NCBI RefSeq assembly: GCF_018919175.1
Contig: NZ_JAHLQL010000001.1
Coordinates: forward strand, 1,426,001 to 1,490,000
Origin: Clostridium simiarum
GTDB lineage: Bacteria; Bacillota; Clostridia; Clostridiales; Clostridiaceae
Direction of reading: 5' to 3'
Length of the DNA: 64,000 bases
Shown here: positions 54,693 through 62,374 of the stretch, in pieces
Layout of the letters: every line of letters starts with the position of its first letter
Position numbering within the stretch: the stretch's first letter is position 1
Made by a program: the position numbers and the translations under genes
Notes under the pieces: generated by a model
The model's database searches: none
The model's input: only the letters and a program-made list of their open reading frames with translations
What the model was told of the DNA's origin: nothing

Positions 54693-54873
54693 GTTTATCC
54701 CTCCTCAAGTGAATAGCAAAATCCGGACATATATTTTCGCAGATCCCACATTCAATGCAATTTTCCTCATTTACTATCCTTACTTTTCCTAACTCTTGTT
54801 CTAATACTTTTTTAGGGCAAGATTCCACACAAAGACTACACCCCTTGCAAAAACTCTCATTTATATATAACAT
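54685..54873 (-). CDS. korD: 2-oxoacid:ferredoxin oxidoreductase, delta subunit (2x[4Fe-4S] ferredoxin)
   Basis: A 62-residue ferredoxin with two CXXCXXCXXXCP clusters: CKGCSLCVESCP (9-20) and CIECGICENICP (about 40-51). It passes electrons from the TPP centre to free ferredoxin or flavodoxin. It is the first of the four kor genes and is coupled to korA by an 8-bp overlap. Confidence 0.9.
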   Translation of the reverse strand: MLYINESFCKGCSLCVESCPKKVLEQELGKVRIVNEENCIECGICENICPDFAIHLRRDKHE

Positions 54874-54915
54874 CCATATCCCCCTCTATGTTTTAAATTG
54901 AATACTCTATAACTT

Positions 54916-56247
54916 TTACTTATGAATCTTATAATAAATAAAGTAATCAAATTTGCTTTTGAATCTCTCTTCCCACTGATTTATAAGCTCAGATCTAAAT
55001 TTAGGATGAGCTATATTTATAAGAGCCCTTGCTCTTTCTTTCAGAGTTTTTCCCCTTAATTCTGCTACTCCATACTCTGTAACCACATAGTGAATATCAT
55101 TTCTAGAAGTGGTAACTGCTGCACCTTCATCTAAAAATGGAACTATCCTTGAAAGTTTTTCATTGGAAGCTGTAGAGGGAATGGCTATTATAGATTTTCC
55201 TTTACTTGCCATACCTGCACCTCTTATAAAATCCACTTGTCCACCTACTCCACTAAACTGCTTTAATCCTATGGATTCTGCAGCAACTTGACCCATTAAA
55301 TCTATTTGTATACATGAATTTATGCATATCATGTTATCATTTTTGCTTATAACACAGGGATCATTCACATAATCCACAGGATGCATTTCTATCATGGAGT
55401 TATTGTTGGCAAAATCATAAAGCTTCTTAGTTCCCATTAAAAAAGTAACTATTATTTTATCTTTATGAATGCTCTTTCTTTTATTAGTTATTACCCCAGT
55501 TTCAACTAACTCTACTACGCCATCTGATATCATTTCAGAATGTATGCCTAAATCTTTTTTATCCTTTAAGTATAAAAGTACTGCATCAGGTATTGCCCCT
55601 ATTCCAAGTTGTAATGTAGCACCATCTTCTATTAAAGTTGCACAATTTTCTCCTATAGCTTTTTCTACATCACTAATTTTTGAAGGTTTTAACTCCATAA
55701 CTGGATAATCCACTTCCACAATGTAATCAATTTCACTAATGTGTATAAAGTTATCTCCTAAAATTCTAGGCATATTAGGATTGACTTCTGCTATTATTAT
55801 GTTTGCACACTCTGCTGCTGGCTTTGTATAATCATTAGATACTCCAAAACTGCAAAATCCATGTTCATCCGGATTGCTCACTTGAATTATAGCTACATCT
55901 ACTTTTAAATATTCCTCTCTAAAGAGCCTTGGTATTTCAGAAAAGAAACAAGGTGTGAAATCAGCTCTTCCACTATATGCCGCCTCTCTTGTAAAGGGCC
56001 CTAAAAAGAAAGAATTATGTCTAAAGTATCCTTCCATTTCTTCTTTTGCATAAGTGCTCTCCCCCATACCTACCATATGAACTATTTCTACAGAGGCATA
56101 TTTTTTATTATCTCTTACCATAGCTTCTATAACTTTTTTAGGTTCACCTACAGCATGACCAATAACAACTCTATCCCTTGACTTTATCTTACTGGCTGCT
56201 TCCTGCGCAGATACTAGTTTTTTATTATATATCTCTTTCCAGTCCAT
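54916..56247 (-). CDS. abfT: 4-hydroxybutyrate CoA-transferase
   Basis: A 443-residue family I CoA-transferase of the Cat2/AbfT type. DRVVIGHAVGEPKKVIEAM lies at the N-terminus and a GIGAIPDAVL-type loop (LQLGIGAIPDAVL) near the middle. A catalytic Glu is expected in the MISDGVVELVETG region, and GGQVDFIRGAGMASKGKSIIA lies in the C-terminal half. It transfers CoA from acetyl-CoA or butyryl-CoA to 4-hydroxybutyrate. It is 25 bp after abfD in the operon. Confidence 0.9.
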   Translation of the reverse strand: MDWKEIYNKKLVSAQEAASKIKSRDRVVIGHAVGEPKKVIEAMVRDNKKYASVEIVHMVGMGESTYAKEEMEGYFRHNSFFLGPFTREAAYSGRADFTPCFFSEIPRLFREEYLKVDVAIIQVSNPDEHGFCSFGVSNDYTKPAAECANIIIAEVNPNMPRILGDNFIHISEIDYIVEVDYPVMELKPSKISDVEKAIGENCATLIEDGATLQLGIGAIPDAVLLYLKDKKDLGIHSEMISDGVVELVETGVITNKRKSIHKDKIIVTFLMGTKKLYDFANNNSMIEMHPVDYVNDPCVISKNDNMICINSCIQIDLMGQVAAESIGLKQFSGVGGQVDFIRGAGMASKGKSIIAIPSTASNEKLSRIVPFLDEGAAVTTSRNDIHYVVTEYGVAELRGKTLKERARALINIAHPKFRSELINQWEERFKSKFDYFIYYKIHK

Positions 56248-56272
56248 AATTTCACTCCTTGTATATTTAAAC

Positions 56273-57727
56273 TTATTCTTTAATATTGGCTATGTTTTTG
56301 GCAAGTTCTTTCTTTTGTCCTAAATTGCTTTGTCTTGAAATCATAATCCTCTGTGCCTGTGGGGAGCCAGCCCCATGCATAGATTCTGTTCTATAGCCTA
56401 CTGCTGCACTACCCAAAGTTATATTTTCTATAAGTCTTAATATTCTCATCCTATTTTCTGTGGATACGCTAGCTACTCCCTTTAAATACTTTTCTACATA
56501 TGGTCCTATTTTTGGATCTTTAAAATCCTTTTCGGAAGGCATGGTAACCATTAGACCTCCAGCTATATCTTCAGCTAATCTAGCAATTTCATAAGGATAT
56601 CTTGTTATATTTTGCTTACAAACATTAGCAAGCAATAAGTCTATTTGATAGTTTCCGGACTTAGTCTCAGAACCTTCACAAGAGCAAGCAATTCCGCAAC
56701 TATATAAAGTTTCATTTAAGTGGATCATTTCTATAAGTTTATCTTTTATGTGCGAAGCTTTATTAGCACCATTATAATCTGCTGCCACTGCCGCCGCTCC
56801 AATTAACACATCTCCAACCCCAACTTTGCATCCTCCATAGCTTTGTCTATGATATCCTGCAAATCTTTCTACCATCATGCCTGCAAATTCACTCTCTCCA
56901 TTTAAAAAGATTCTTTCATTTGGTACAAATACATCTTCAAATATAGTTAATGTTTCGTGACCACCAAAATTTGAGTTCCCTAAATCTATATCTGCATTTT
57001 CTTCAAGCTTTCTAGTATCACAAGATTGACGACCATATATACTAAACACTCCTTCTGTATCTACTGGCACCGAAAAAGATATAGCCCAATCTTTATCATC
57101 AGGTCCCATACTTATGGTTGGCATAACAAGTATTTCATGAGAATTTACCATTCCAGTTTGGTGAGCTTTTGCTCCTCTTACTATCACTCCATCCTCTCTT
57201 CTTTCAACCACTCTAAGGTATAAATCTGGATCTGATTGTTTACTTGGTGATAAAGATCTATCTCCCTTAGGATCTGTCATAGCACCATCTACCACTAAGT
57301 CATTTTCTTGAACAAATATCATGTATTTTTTAAACCTATCATGATAGTCTGTTCCATAAGCCTTATCTATTTCAAAAGTCGTACTATAAACAGCGTTGAA
57401 AGCATCCATACCTACACAACGCTGAAAACAGGATGCAGTATTTTGCCCACACAAACGTTGCATTTTAACTTTATTTATAAGATCTTGAGTATTTTGATGA
57501 ATATGACAAAATCTATTTATTTTTTTTCCTGTTAAATTAGATGTTGCAGTCATTATATCTTCATATTCTGGGTTTTGTGCAAGTTCATAAGTCATTGCTA
57601 CTGAGTTTAAAGAAGGTCTTATAATTGGATGATCCACAGGATTTTCTATTAACTCACCAAATAAATACACTCTTTGTTTCAATAATCTTAAACTTTCTAT
57701 ATACTCTTCTCTAGTTTTTAAAGCCAT
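56273..57727 (-). CDS. abfD: 4-hydroxybutyryl-CoA dehydratase / vinylacetyl-CoA isomerase
   Basis: A 484-residue [4Fe-4S]- and FAD-dependent radical dehydratase. The cluster ligands known from Clostridium aminobutyricum (Cys99, Cys103, His292, Cys299) are all present here one residue later: Cys100 and Cys104 in TASCFQRCVGMD, His293 and Cys300 in GYHRQSYGGC. It converts 4-hydroxybutyryl-CoA to crotonyl-CoA without cobalamin, feeding butyrate formation. It is the first gene of the operon, 28 bp downstream of the predicted transcription start of a sigma-54 promoter. Length is normal for the family. Confidence 0.96.
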   Translation of the reverse strand: MALKTREEYIESLRLLKQRVYLFGELIENPVDHPIIRPSLNSVAMTYELAQNPEYEDIMTATSNLTGKKINRFCHIHQNTQDLINKVKMQRLCGQNTASCFQRCVGMDAFNAVYSTTFEIDKAYGTDYHDRFKKYMIFVQENDLVVDGAMTDPKGDRSLSPSKQSDPDLYLRVVERREDGVIVRGAKAHQTGMVNSHEILVMPTISMGPDDKDWAISFSVPVDTEGVFSIYGRQSCDTRKLEENADIDLGNSNFGGHETLTIFEDVFVPNERIFLNGESEFAGMMVERFAGYHRQSYGGCKVGVGDVLIGAAAVAADYNGANKASHIKDKLIEMIHLNETLYSCGIACSCEGSETKSGNYQIDLLLANVCKQNITRYPYEIARLAEDIAGGLMVTMPSEKDFKDPKIGPYVEKYLKGVASVSTENRMRILRLIENITLGSAAVGYRTESMHGAGSPQAQRIMISRQSNLGQKKELAKNIANIKE

Positions 57728-57766
57728 ATTAGTACACCCCTTTTTTTATTTTCAATACTTATAGTG

Positions 57767-57782
57767 AGCAACTCTAATGCCA
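57767..57782 (-). promoter_or_regulatory. Sigma-54 promoter of the abfD operon
   Basis: On the minus strand TGGCATTAGAGTTGCT, matching TGGCAYR-N4-TTGCW with the invariant GG (-24) and GC (-12) at the correct spacing. Transcription should start near 57755, giving a roughly 28-nt leader before the abfD ATG. The neighbouring gene encodes a sigma-54 activator. Confidence 0.85.
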
Positions 57783-57888
57783 ACTCTGTAAATTCATATT
57801 TTAATGGTACACAAATTTACAACTGAATCCTTTATACATCAGCATCTAGATATTTTTTTAACAATATATTTTTATAGTTAATTTTGAG

Positions 57889-57952
57889 CAAAAAAAAATC
57901 ATACAACATGAATTTATGATTGGAAAAATACAATAAATTCATGTTGTATGAC
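57889..57952 (-). terminator. Rho-independent terminator of the sigma-54 activator gene
   Basis: An 18-bp perfect stem CATACAACATGAATTTAT / ATAAATTCATGTTGTATG followed on the minus strand by ATTTTTTTTTGC. It separates the activator transcript from the abfD operon. Confidence 0.9.
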
Positions 57953-57987
57953 GTAAAGCATTGAAAACACTTAATTATATATATTAC

Positions 57988-58016
57988 TGCAAAATTGCAC
58001 ACATTGCTTTTTTGCA
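57988..58016. promoter_or_regulatory. Candidate upstream activating sites for the sigma-54 activator
   Basis: Two dyads, TGCAAAATTGCA (57988-57999) and TGCTTTTTTGCA (58005-58016), with centres 17 bp apart and about 220 bp upstream of the sigma-54 promoter. Both fit TGCAAAAWWGCA (the second inverted). This distance and pairing are typical of enhancer sites for bacterial enhancer-binding proteins. Assignment is inferred. Confidence 0.45.
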
Positions 58017-58034
58017 ACTTTTTATTTATTATTA

Positions 58035-59087
58035 CTAACCTTTGATAGATTTCTGCCTCTTTCTTATTAGAGTAGATGGATCTACACCTAAAGCTTTTGC
58101 TGCCATTCTTATATTTCCATACCTATCTATAGCATCATCTATTATTTCTAACTCTATCTTTTGTATTATTTCTTTTAAACCATACCCTTTTATACACAGA
58201 TTATTTATACTAAAAGTTAATTCTCTATTTCCTTCCTTGTAAATATAATCATTTAAATCATTTTTTCTAATAAATCCTTCTCTTTGCATTACTATATGTC
58301 TTTCTACAATATTTTTAAGTTCCCTTATATTTCCTGGCCATTCATACCATTGTAAACAATCCAAAGCCTCTTCTTCAAACTCACACTTAAAATTATATTT
58401 TTCATTTATGATTTTGGAAAAATACTTTACAAGAGGAACTATGTCCCCTTTTCTTTTTCTAAGTGGAGGTATCTCTATTGGAAAAACACTAAGCCTGTAA
58501 TATAAATCTTCTCTAAACTCTCCTTTTTCCACAAGATCTTTTAAATCCTTATTAGTTGCACCTAGAACCCTAACATCAACTTTTGTACTTTTTATTCCTC
58601 CTACTTTTTCTATTTGTTTTTCCTGTAACACTCTTAAAAGCTTTACCTGAACTTCTAAAGGTAATTCTCCTACTTCATCTAAAAATACAGTTCCCTCATG
58701 GGCTAATTGAAATAATCCTATTTTTCCTTCTTTACTAGCACCAGTAAAGGCTCCTGCCTCATATCCAAAAAGCTCAGATTCTATTAAATTTTCAGGTATG
58801 GCTCCACAATTTATGGTTATAAAAGGTTTATCTTTTCTCTTGCTATTATAGTGCATATATTTTGCTAATCCTTCTTTTCCTACACCTGTTTCACCTAAAA
58901 TTAATACAGTAGTGTCAACTTTTGATAAACTTGTAACAATTTTCAATATATCAATCATTAATTTATCTTCAACTATCATATCACTTATTTTAAAAATATT
59001 ATCTTTCATATTTTCTATAGTATAGCTACAGTCACATAAAGAAGTCTTACTAGTATAAGATTCATAATTTGAATCATTAAATTTCAT
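58035..59087 (-). CDS. Sigma-54-dependent transcriptional activator (short N-terminus)
   Basis: A 350-residue enhancer-binding protein. The AAA+ domain has Walker A GETGVGKE (65-72), the sigma-54 contact loop GAFTGA (112-117), Walker B VFLDEVGEL and the sensor/arginine-finger region. A Fis-type helix-turn-helix ends the protein (NIRMAAKALGVDPSTLIRKR). The N-terminal region before the AAA+ domain is only about 35 residues with a Cys pair (LCDC, 18-20). There is no PAS, GAF or receiver domain, so its activity may be set mainly by its amount. It starts 22 bp after the yitT-like gene, probably on the same riboswitch-controlled transcript. The likely target is the abfD operon just downstream. Confidence 0.92.
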   Translation of the reverse strand: MKFNDSNYESYTSKTSLCDCSYTIENMKDNIFKISDMIVEDKLMIDILKIVTSLSKVDTTVLILGETGVGKEGLAKYMHYNSKRKDKPFITINCGAIPENLIESELFGYEAGAFTGASKEGKIGLFQLAHEGTVFLDEVGELPLEVQVKLLRVLQEKQIEKVGGIKSTKVDVRVLGATNKDLKDLVEKGEFREDLYYRLSVFPIEIPPLRKRKGDIVPLVKYFSKIINEKYNFKCEFEEEALDCLQWYEWPGNIRELKNIVERHIVMQREGFIRKNDLNDYIYKEGNRELTFSINNLCIKGYGLKEIIQKIELEIIDDAIDRYGNIRMAAKALGVDPSTLIRKRQKSIKG

Positions 59088-59109
59088 ATATATTCTCCTT
59101 TATTTTTAA

Positions 59110-59961
59110 TTAATGAGTGAAACTACCAAAACCATTTCCGAATACCTCATATATGTTATTTACTGTAACAAAAGCATCCTGATCTATAGTATTTATGAAA
59201 TTTTTAAGCCTAATAAATTCCCTCCTTCCCATGATACTAACAATTACCTTTTTATTTTCATCACTAAATCCGCCTATAGCCTCGTATATAGTTGAACTCT
59301 TTTCTAATTCCTCTATTATATATTTTCTTACCTCTTCATATTTACTACTTATTATTGTAACTTGCTTATTCATATTAAGCCCTTCAATTATGCTATCTAT
59401 TATGAATCCATTTATTATAACCCCTAACATAGAAAACATAGACAGTCTAGGTCCAAAAGCAAAACCAGCCATAACAGTTATGCTTAGATCTGCTAAAAGT
59501 ACAGCTTTTCCTAGATTTATATGGAAAAACTTGTTTAAAATTTTAGCTATTATATCTGTTCCTCCAGTAGAAGCATTTTCATTAAAAACTATAGCCATGC
59601 CTCCTCCTGATATTATTATTCCAAAAATAAGCTCTAAAAACAGTTCACCTGTTATAGACTTTTGGATAGGAATAATCTTTTCTAATATAAGTATCATAAA
59701 AGAAACTCCTAAACTTGAATAAATAGTTTTTATCCCAAAATTTTTTCCTATAGCTAAAAAAGCTACTATAAATAATACTAAATTTATAATTATCATAAGT
59801 ATTCCAACCGATAGTGCTGGTATGAAGCTATTTATTACAATGGCTAGGCCATTAGCACCACCAGTAGCTAAATTGTTTGGCATTAAGAAAAAATACATTC
59901 CTAAAGCTACCATTGCAATTCCTAAATTTATAACAATAAAATCCCTTACTTTTCTACCCAT
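59110..59961 (-). CDS. YitT family membrane protein under a cobalamin riboswitch
   Basis: A 283-residue protein with five or six transmembrane helices (about 1-205, with the conserved NLATGGANGLAIV near residue 27) and a C-terminal cytoplasmic DUF2179 domain (about 215-275: VTIISSKYEEVRKYIIEEL...VIVSIMGRREF). This is the YitT/DUF161 family; its substrate is not known. The ATG at 59961 has GGGGGG before it. A longer frame from 60051 would start inside the leader terminator and is rejected. The gene sits behind a cobalamin riboswitch and ahead of the sigma-54 activator. A link to cobalamin or cobalt physiology is inferred only from this. Confidence 0.82.
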   Translation of the reverse strand: MGRKVRDFIVINLGIAMVALGMYFFLMPNNLATGGANGLAIVINSFIPALSVGILMIIINLVLFIVAFLAIGKNFGIKTIYSSLGVSFMILILEKIIPIQKSITGELFLELIFGIIISGGGMAIVFNENASTGGTDIIAKILNKFFHINLGKAVLLADLSITVMAGFAFGPRLSMFSMLGVIINGFIIDSIIEGLNMNKQVTIISSKYEEVRKYIIEELEKSSTIYEAIGGFSDENKKVIVSIMGRREFIRLKNFINTIDQDAFVTVNNIYEVFGNGFGSFTH

Positions 59962-59994
59962 AAAGACCCCCCTTTTTAATATTATGAAATCATC

Positions 59995-60024
59995 AAAAAA
60001 CCCCTTAACCTTAAGGCTAAGAGG
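59995..60024 (-). terminator. Riboswitch expression-platform terminator
   Basis: CCTCTTAGCC / GGTTAAGGGG, a 10-bp stem (two G-U pairs) with TTAA loop, then TTTTTTGATG on the minus strand. It lies in the leader between the cobalamin aptamer and the yitT start, where it can act as the OFF-state terminator. Confidence 0.8.
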
Positions 60025-60134
60025 CATGAAGACACAACAGATGAAAGTCATAAGTACCCAGAACTTTAAAAGACAACCGTACTTATAACAATTATCAGCT
60101 AATCAACACCCCCTATCACTCGTAGAGTTAAAGT

Positions 60135-60310
60135 GCACCAATAAAGGCAGGTCTTCTGACTTTGGATCATAGTTACTTTATACCTTCCCGACATAGGTCA
60201 GTGGTTTATTACCTAAAGCTTCTCCCCATTACAGCGGCGGGACCGTTCAGGAATTTCACCTGATTCCCTTTTAAATGAAAGAAATAATTCTTCCATACCC
60301 TTATCTACAT
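60135..60310 (-). promoter_or_regulatory. Cobalamin (AdoCbl-class) riboswitch
   Basis: On the minus strand the aptamer core reads AAAGGGAATCAGGTGAAATT, then CGGTCCCGCCGCTGTAATGG, then AACCACTGACC. It ends with the B12 box AGTCAGAAGACCTGCC (60146-60161). All conserved elements of the cobalamin riboswitch are present in order. Binding of cobalamin normally favours the downstream terminator, switching the transcript off. Confidence 0.95.
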
Positions 60311-60334
60311 TTATTAACTTGTACTACTATCTCA

Positions 60335-60363
60335 AGTATATTGTTTTGATAAAAAATAGTCAA
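60335..60363 (-). promoter_or_regulatory. Sigma-A promoter of the riboswitch-yitT-activator transcript
   Basis: TTGACT (60363-60358), 17-bp spacer, TATACT (60340-60335) on the minus strand, placing the start near 60328, just before the aptamer. Confidence 0.75.
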
Positions 60364-60419
60364 TGTTTCTCTGAAATATAAAGTATATTTTTTGCACTAT
60401 ACATTAATGATTTTAAAAT

Positions 60420-62018
60420 TTATCCATTATATAGTTCTATTATATATTGATACACCCTTTCTATATCCGAAATATTATAATTTTTACATCTATTATTCTG
60501 ATTTATGGGTAAATTATTTTTATAATCTAAATTTATATTATATTTTCTTTCATCAGGCATAAAAACTCCATCTAAATCGTGATTAATAAGTATCCTTATA
60601 TCATTTTCTAAAAAATCCTCTATACTTTTAATATAACTTATTTCTAGTTCATAAAGGTCTATAAAAATTATCATTAAATCAAGTCCACCTAAATCCCAAG
60701 TCTCCTCAACACTGTTAATTGTTAATTTATTTTTATAATATAAACTTTTTAAAGGTAAAAAGTTTATATTATAAAGCTCAGCTAATGAAATATCGGAATA
60801 TACTCCACATCTATAACCATTTAATCTAAAAATCTCTTGTAATTTTAAAGTACTAAGCATTCCCTCTTCCTTTTCTCCTACAATCAAAATCACAGGTATG
60901 TTAACATGAAAATATTTTTCTAAATTATAAGTAAATTGTTTTTGTATACCTGTAAACCAAACCTTATTCTTATACTCCACAGCTAACGGCTCCAGATTTT
61001 CACATAAATCATTCACATAAACTAATCCTTTATTATAACTAGATAAATTTTCGGCAAAGTAATTTAAATTAAAATTTTTACAGTAAAAGTCTTTTATAAC
61101 TATGGTATCAAACTCTTCACAAATTTCATTATCTATACATTCTTTTATATATTTTAAAATCTTACACTTGTCTTTCTCATATATAAATTTTTCTTCAATT
61201 ATATTAAATGTATATAGGCTATTATTTTTCTTAAAGTTTTTATTATTTACTATATTAAATATAACTGCTTTATCTAGCCAATCTGGGTGATTATATAATA
61301 TATTTTTATCCATAATATCTTTATAGTTTAGTGAGTCTTTTAATAACCTATACTTCATGTCTGTAACTGAATTAAGGGTATTATCCTCTCTTATTATATT
61401 GTATACCTTAGCGGTTATATAGGGTGCTGCAAAACTATTACACATATTGCTTTCTTCTTCTTCAAAATAGTTTTTCAGTTTATGTATTGAAGGAGCTAAT
61501 ATGTCTACACCATCTATAGGTCTATAATCATATATGTATTCTCCATGTTGAACTGGTTCCTTTAAAGTTTTTACTCCTATTACATTTGAAAAAGATGCTG
61601 GATAAGTTATCTTATCATCATTACTGCTTGCTGCAATTATGATCATTCCTTTATTTGCAGCATAATTAATTAATTTACGTATGTCCTCTTTCTCATTTAT
61701 ATCCGTAGAACCTAAGCTTAAATTTGCAATGCCAATATTATTTTCTAGACACCATTCTATAGCCTTTATAAGTTGCTTACCTGTAGTTTTCTTGCTTTTA
61801 TTTATTATTTTAATACTATTAATTATGGCTTCCTTAGTATATTTTTTTATTATGGATGCACATACCGTACCATGACTATATTCTATTTTATCTGATTTAT
61901 ACTTAGTTATATTGCAATTAACATCTATTTCAATACTACTTTTTACTCTGTGAATATTATTATAAAATTTCACATTTATTCCATCATCAATAATAGCTAT
62001 TTCATTGTATTTCAACAT
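60420..62018 (-). CDS. Subtilisin-like S8 serine protease with extra C-terminal domain, peptide maturation cluster
   Basis: A 532-residue protein. The N-terminal S8 domain (1-210) has the catalytic set: Asp11 or Asp12 (IAIIDDGIN), His49 (EYSHGTVCAS), oxyanion Asn133 (AASSNDD) and Ser195 in CNSFAAP, which replaces the usual GTSMAAP. There is no signal peptide or propeptide, so it is likely cytoplasmic. Residues 365-480 form a second domain whose start, HVNIPVILIVGEKEEG, resembles the NTPase-like region of the neighbouring TIGR04066-like protein but lacks a P-loop Lys. It probably cleaves the leader of the modified peptide. The ATG at 62018 with GGAG is preferred to the GTG at 62027. Confidence 0.75.
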   Translation of the reverse strand: MLKYNEIAIIDDGINVKFYNNIHRVKSSIEIDVNCNITKYKSDKIEYSHGTVCASIIKKYTKEAIINSIKIINKSKKTTGKQLIKAIEWCLENNIGIANLSLGSTDINEKEDIRKLINYAANKGMIIIAASSNDDKITYPASFSNVIGVKTLKEPVQHGEYIYDYRPIDGVDILAPSIHKLKNYFEEEESNMCNSFAAPYITAKVYNIIREDNTLNSVTDMKYRLLKDSLNYKDIMDKNILYNHPDWLDKAVIFNIVNNKNFKKNNSLYTFNIIEEKFIYEKDKCKILKYIKECIDNEICEEFDTIVIKDFYCKNFNLNYFAENLSSYNKGLVYVNDLCENLEPLAVEYKNKVWFTGIQKQFTYNLEKYFHVNIPVILIVGEKEEGMLSTLKLQEIFRLNGYRCGVYSDISLAELYNINFLPLKSLYYKNKLTINSVEETWDLGGLDLMIIFIDLYELEISYIKSIEDFLENDIRILINHDLDGVFMPDERKYNINLDYKNNLPINQNNRCKNYNISDIERVYQYIIELYNG

Positions 62019-62051
62019 ATTACCCACTCCATAATAGTTTTAAAAATAATT

Positions 62052-62091
62052 ATAGCTTGCATAGCTTAAATTATTTCAGCATGCAAGCTAT
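62052..62091 (-). terminator. Hairpin between the carrier-like and S8 protease genes (weak terminator/attenuator)
   Basis: ATAGCTTGCAT / ATGCAAGCTAT, an 11-bp perfect stem. On the minus strand it is followed by AATTATTTTTAAAA, a poor U-tract, so partial read-through into the protease gene is likely. Confidence 0.55.
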
Positions 62092-62096
62092 AAAAT

Positions 62097-62360
62097 TTAT
62101 ATACATTGCTTATAAATTACCTCTGTTATTGTATTTACAGTTTTAATTTTACCTTTTACAATATCCTCTTCCGATATAGTTATATTAAATTGTTTTTCTA
62201 TATCAAAGAAAAAACATAATAAATCACTTGGTTCCATTCTTATAGCTTTTCCTAATAAATTTAAATCCCATATATTTTCTTTTTTATCTATATTTCTTTT
62301 ATATTTATTACTTAATATATCTAAAAGCTTTTCTCTTATAATTTTTTTATCCTTCATCAT
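62097..62360 (-). CDS. Acyl-carrier-related protein of a peptide maturation system
   Basis: An 87-residue helical acidic protein in the size range of acyl carrier proteins. Where ACPs have a DSL phosphopantetheine site it has EPSDLLCFFFDIEKQF, with Ser39 a possible attachment point, and IEKQFNITISEEDI resembles the ACP helix-III region. It matches what I know of the peptide maturation system acyl carrier-related family (TIGR04069), always found with CcpM-type maturases in clostridia. Whether it is pantetheinylated or is only a recognition scaffold is unknown. It is 14 bp after the TIGR04066-like gene. Confidence 0.7.
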   Translation of the reverse strand: MMKDKKIIREKLLDILSNKYKRNIDKKENIWDLNLLGKAIRMEPSDLLCFFFDIEKQFNITISEEDIVKGKIKTVNTITEVIYKQCI

Positions 62361-62374
62361 AATCCTCCAAACCT

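Noticed and set aside
59195..59722. A 175-codon plus-strand frame
   Set aside because: It is antisense to the yitT-family gene, with no ribosome binding site and a composition explained by the membrane-protein codons on the other strand.
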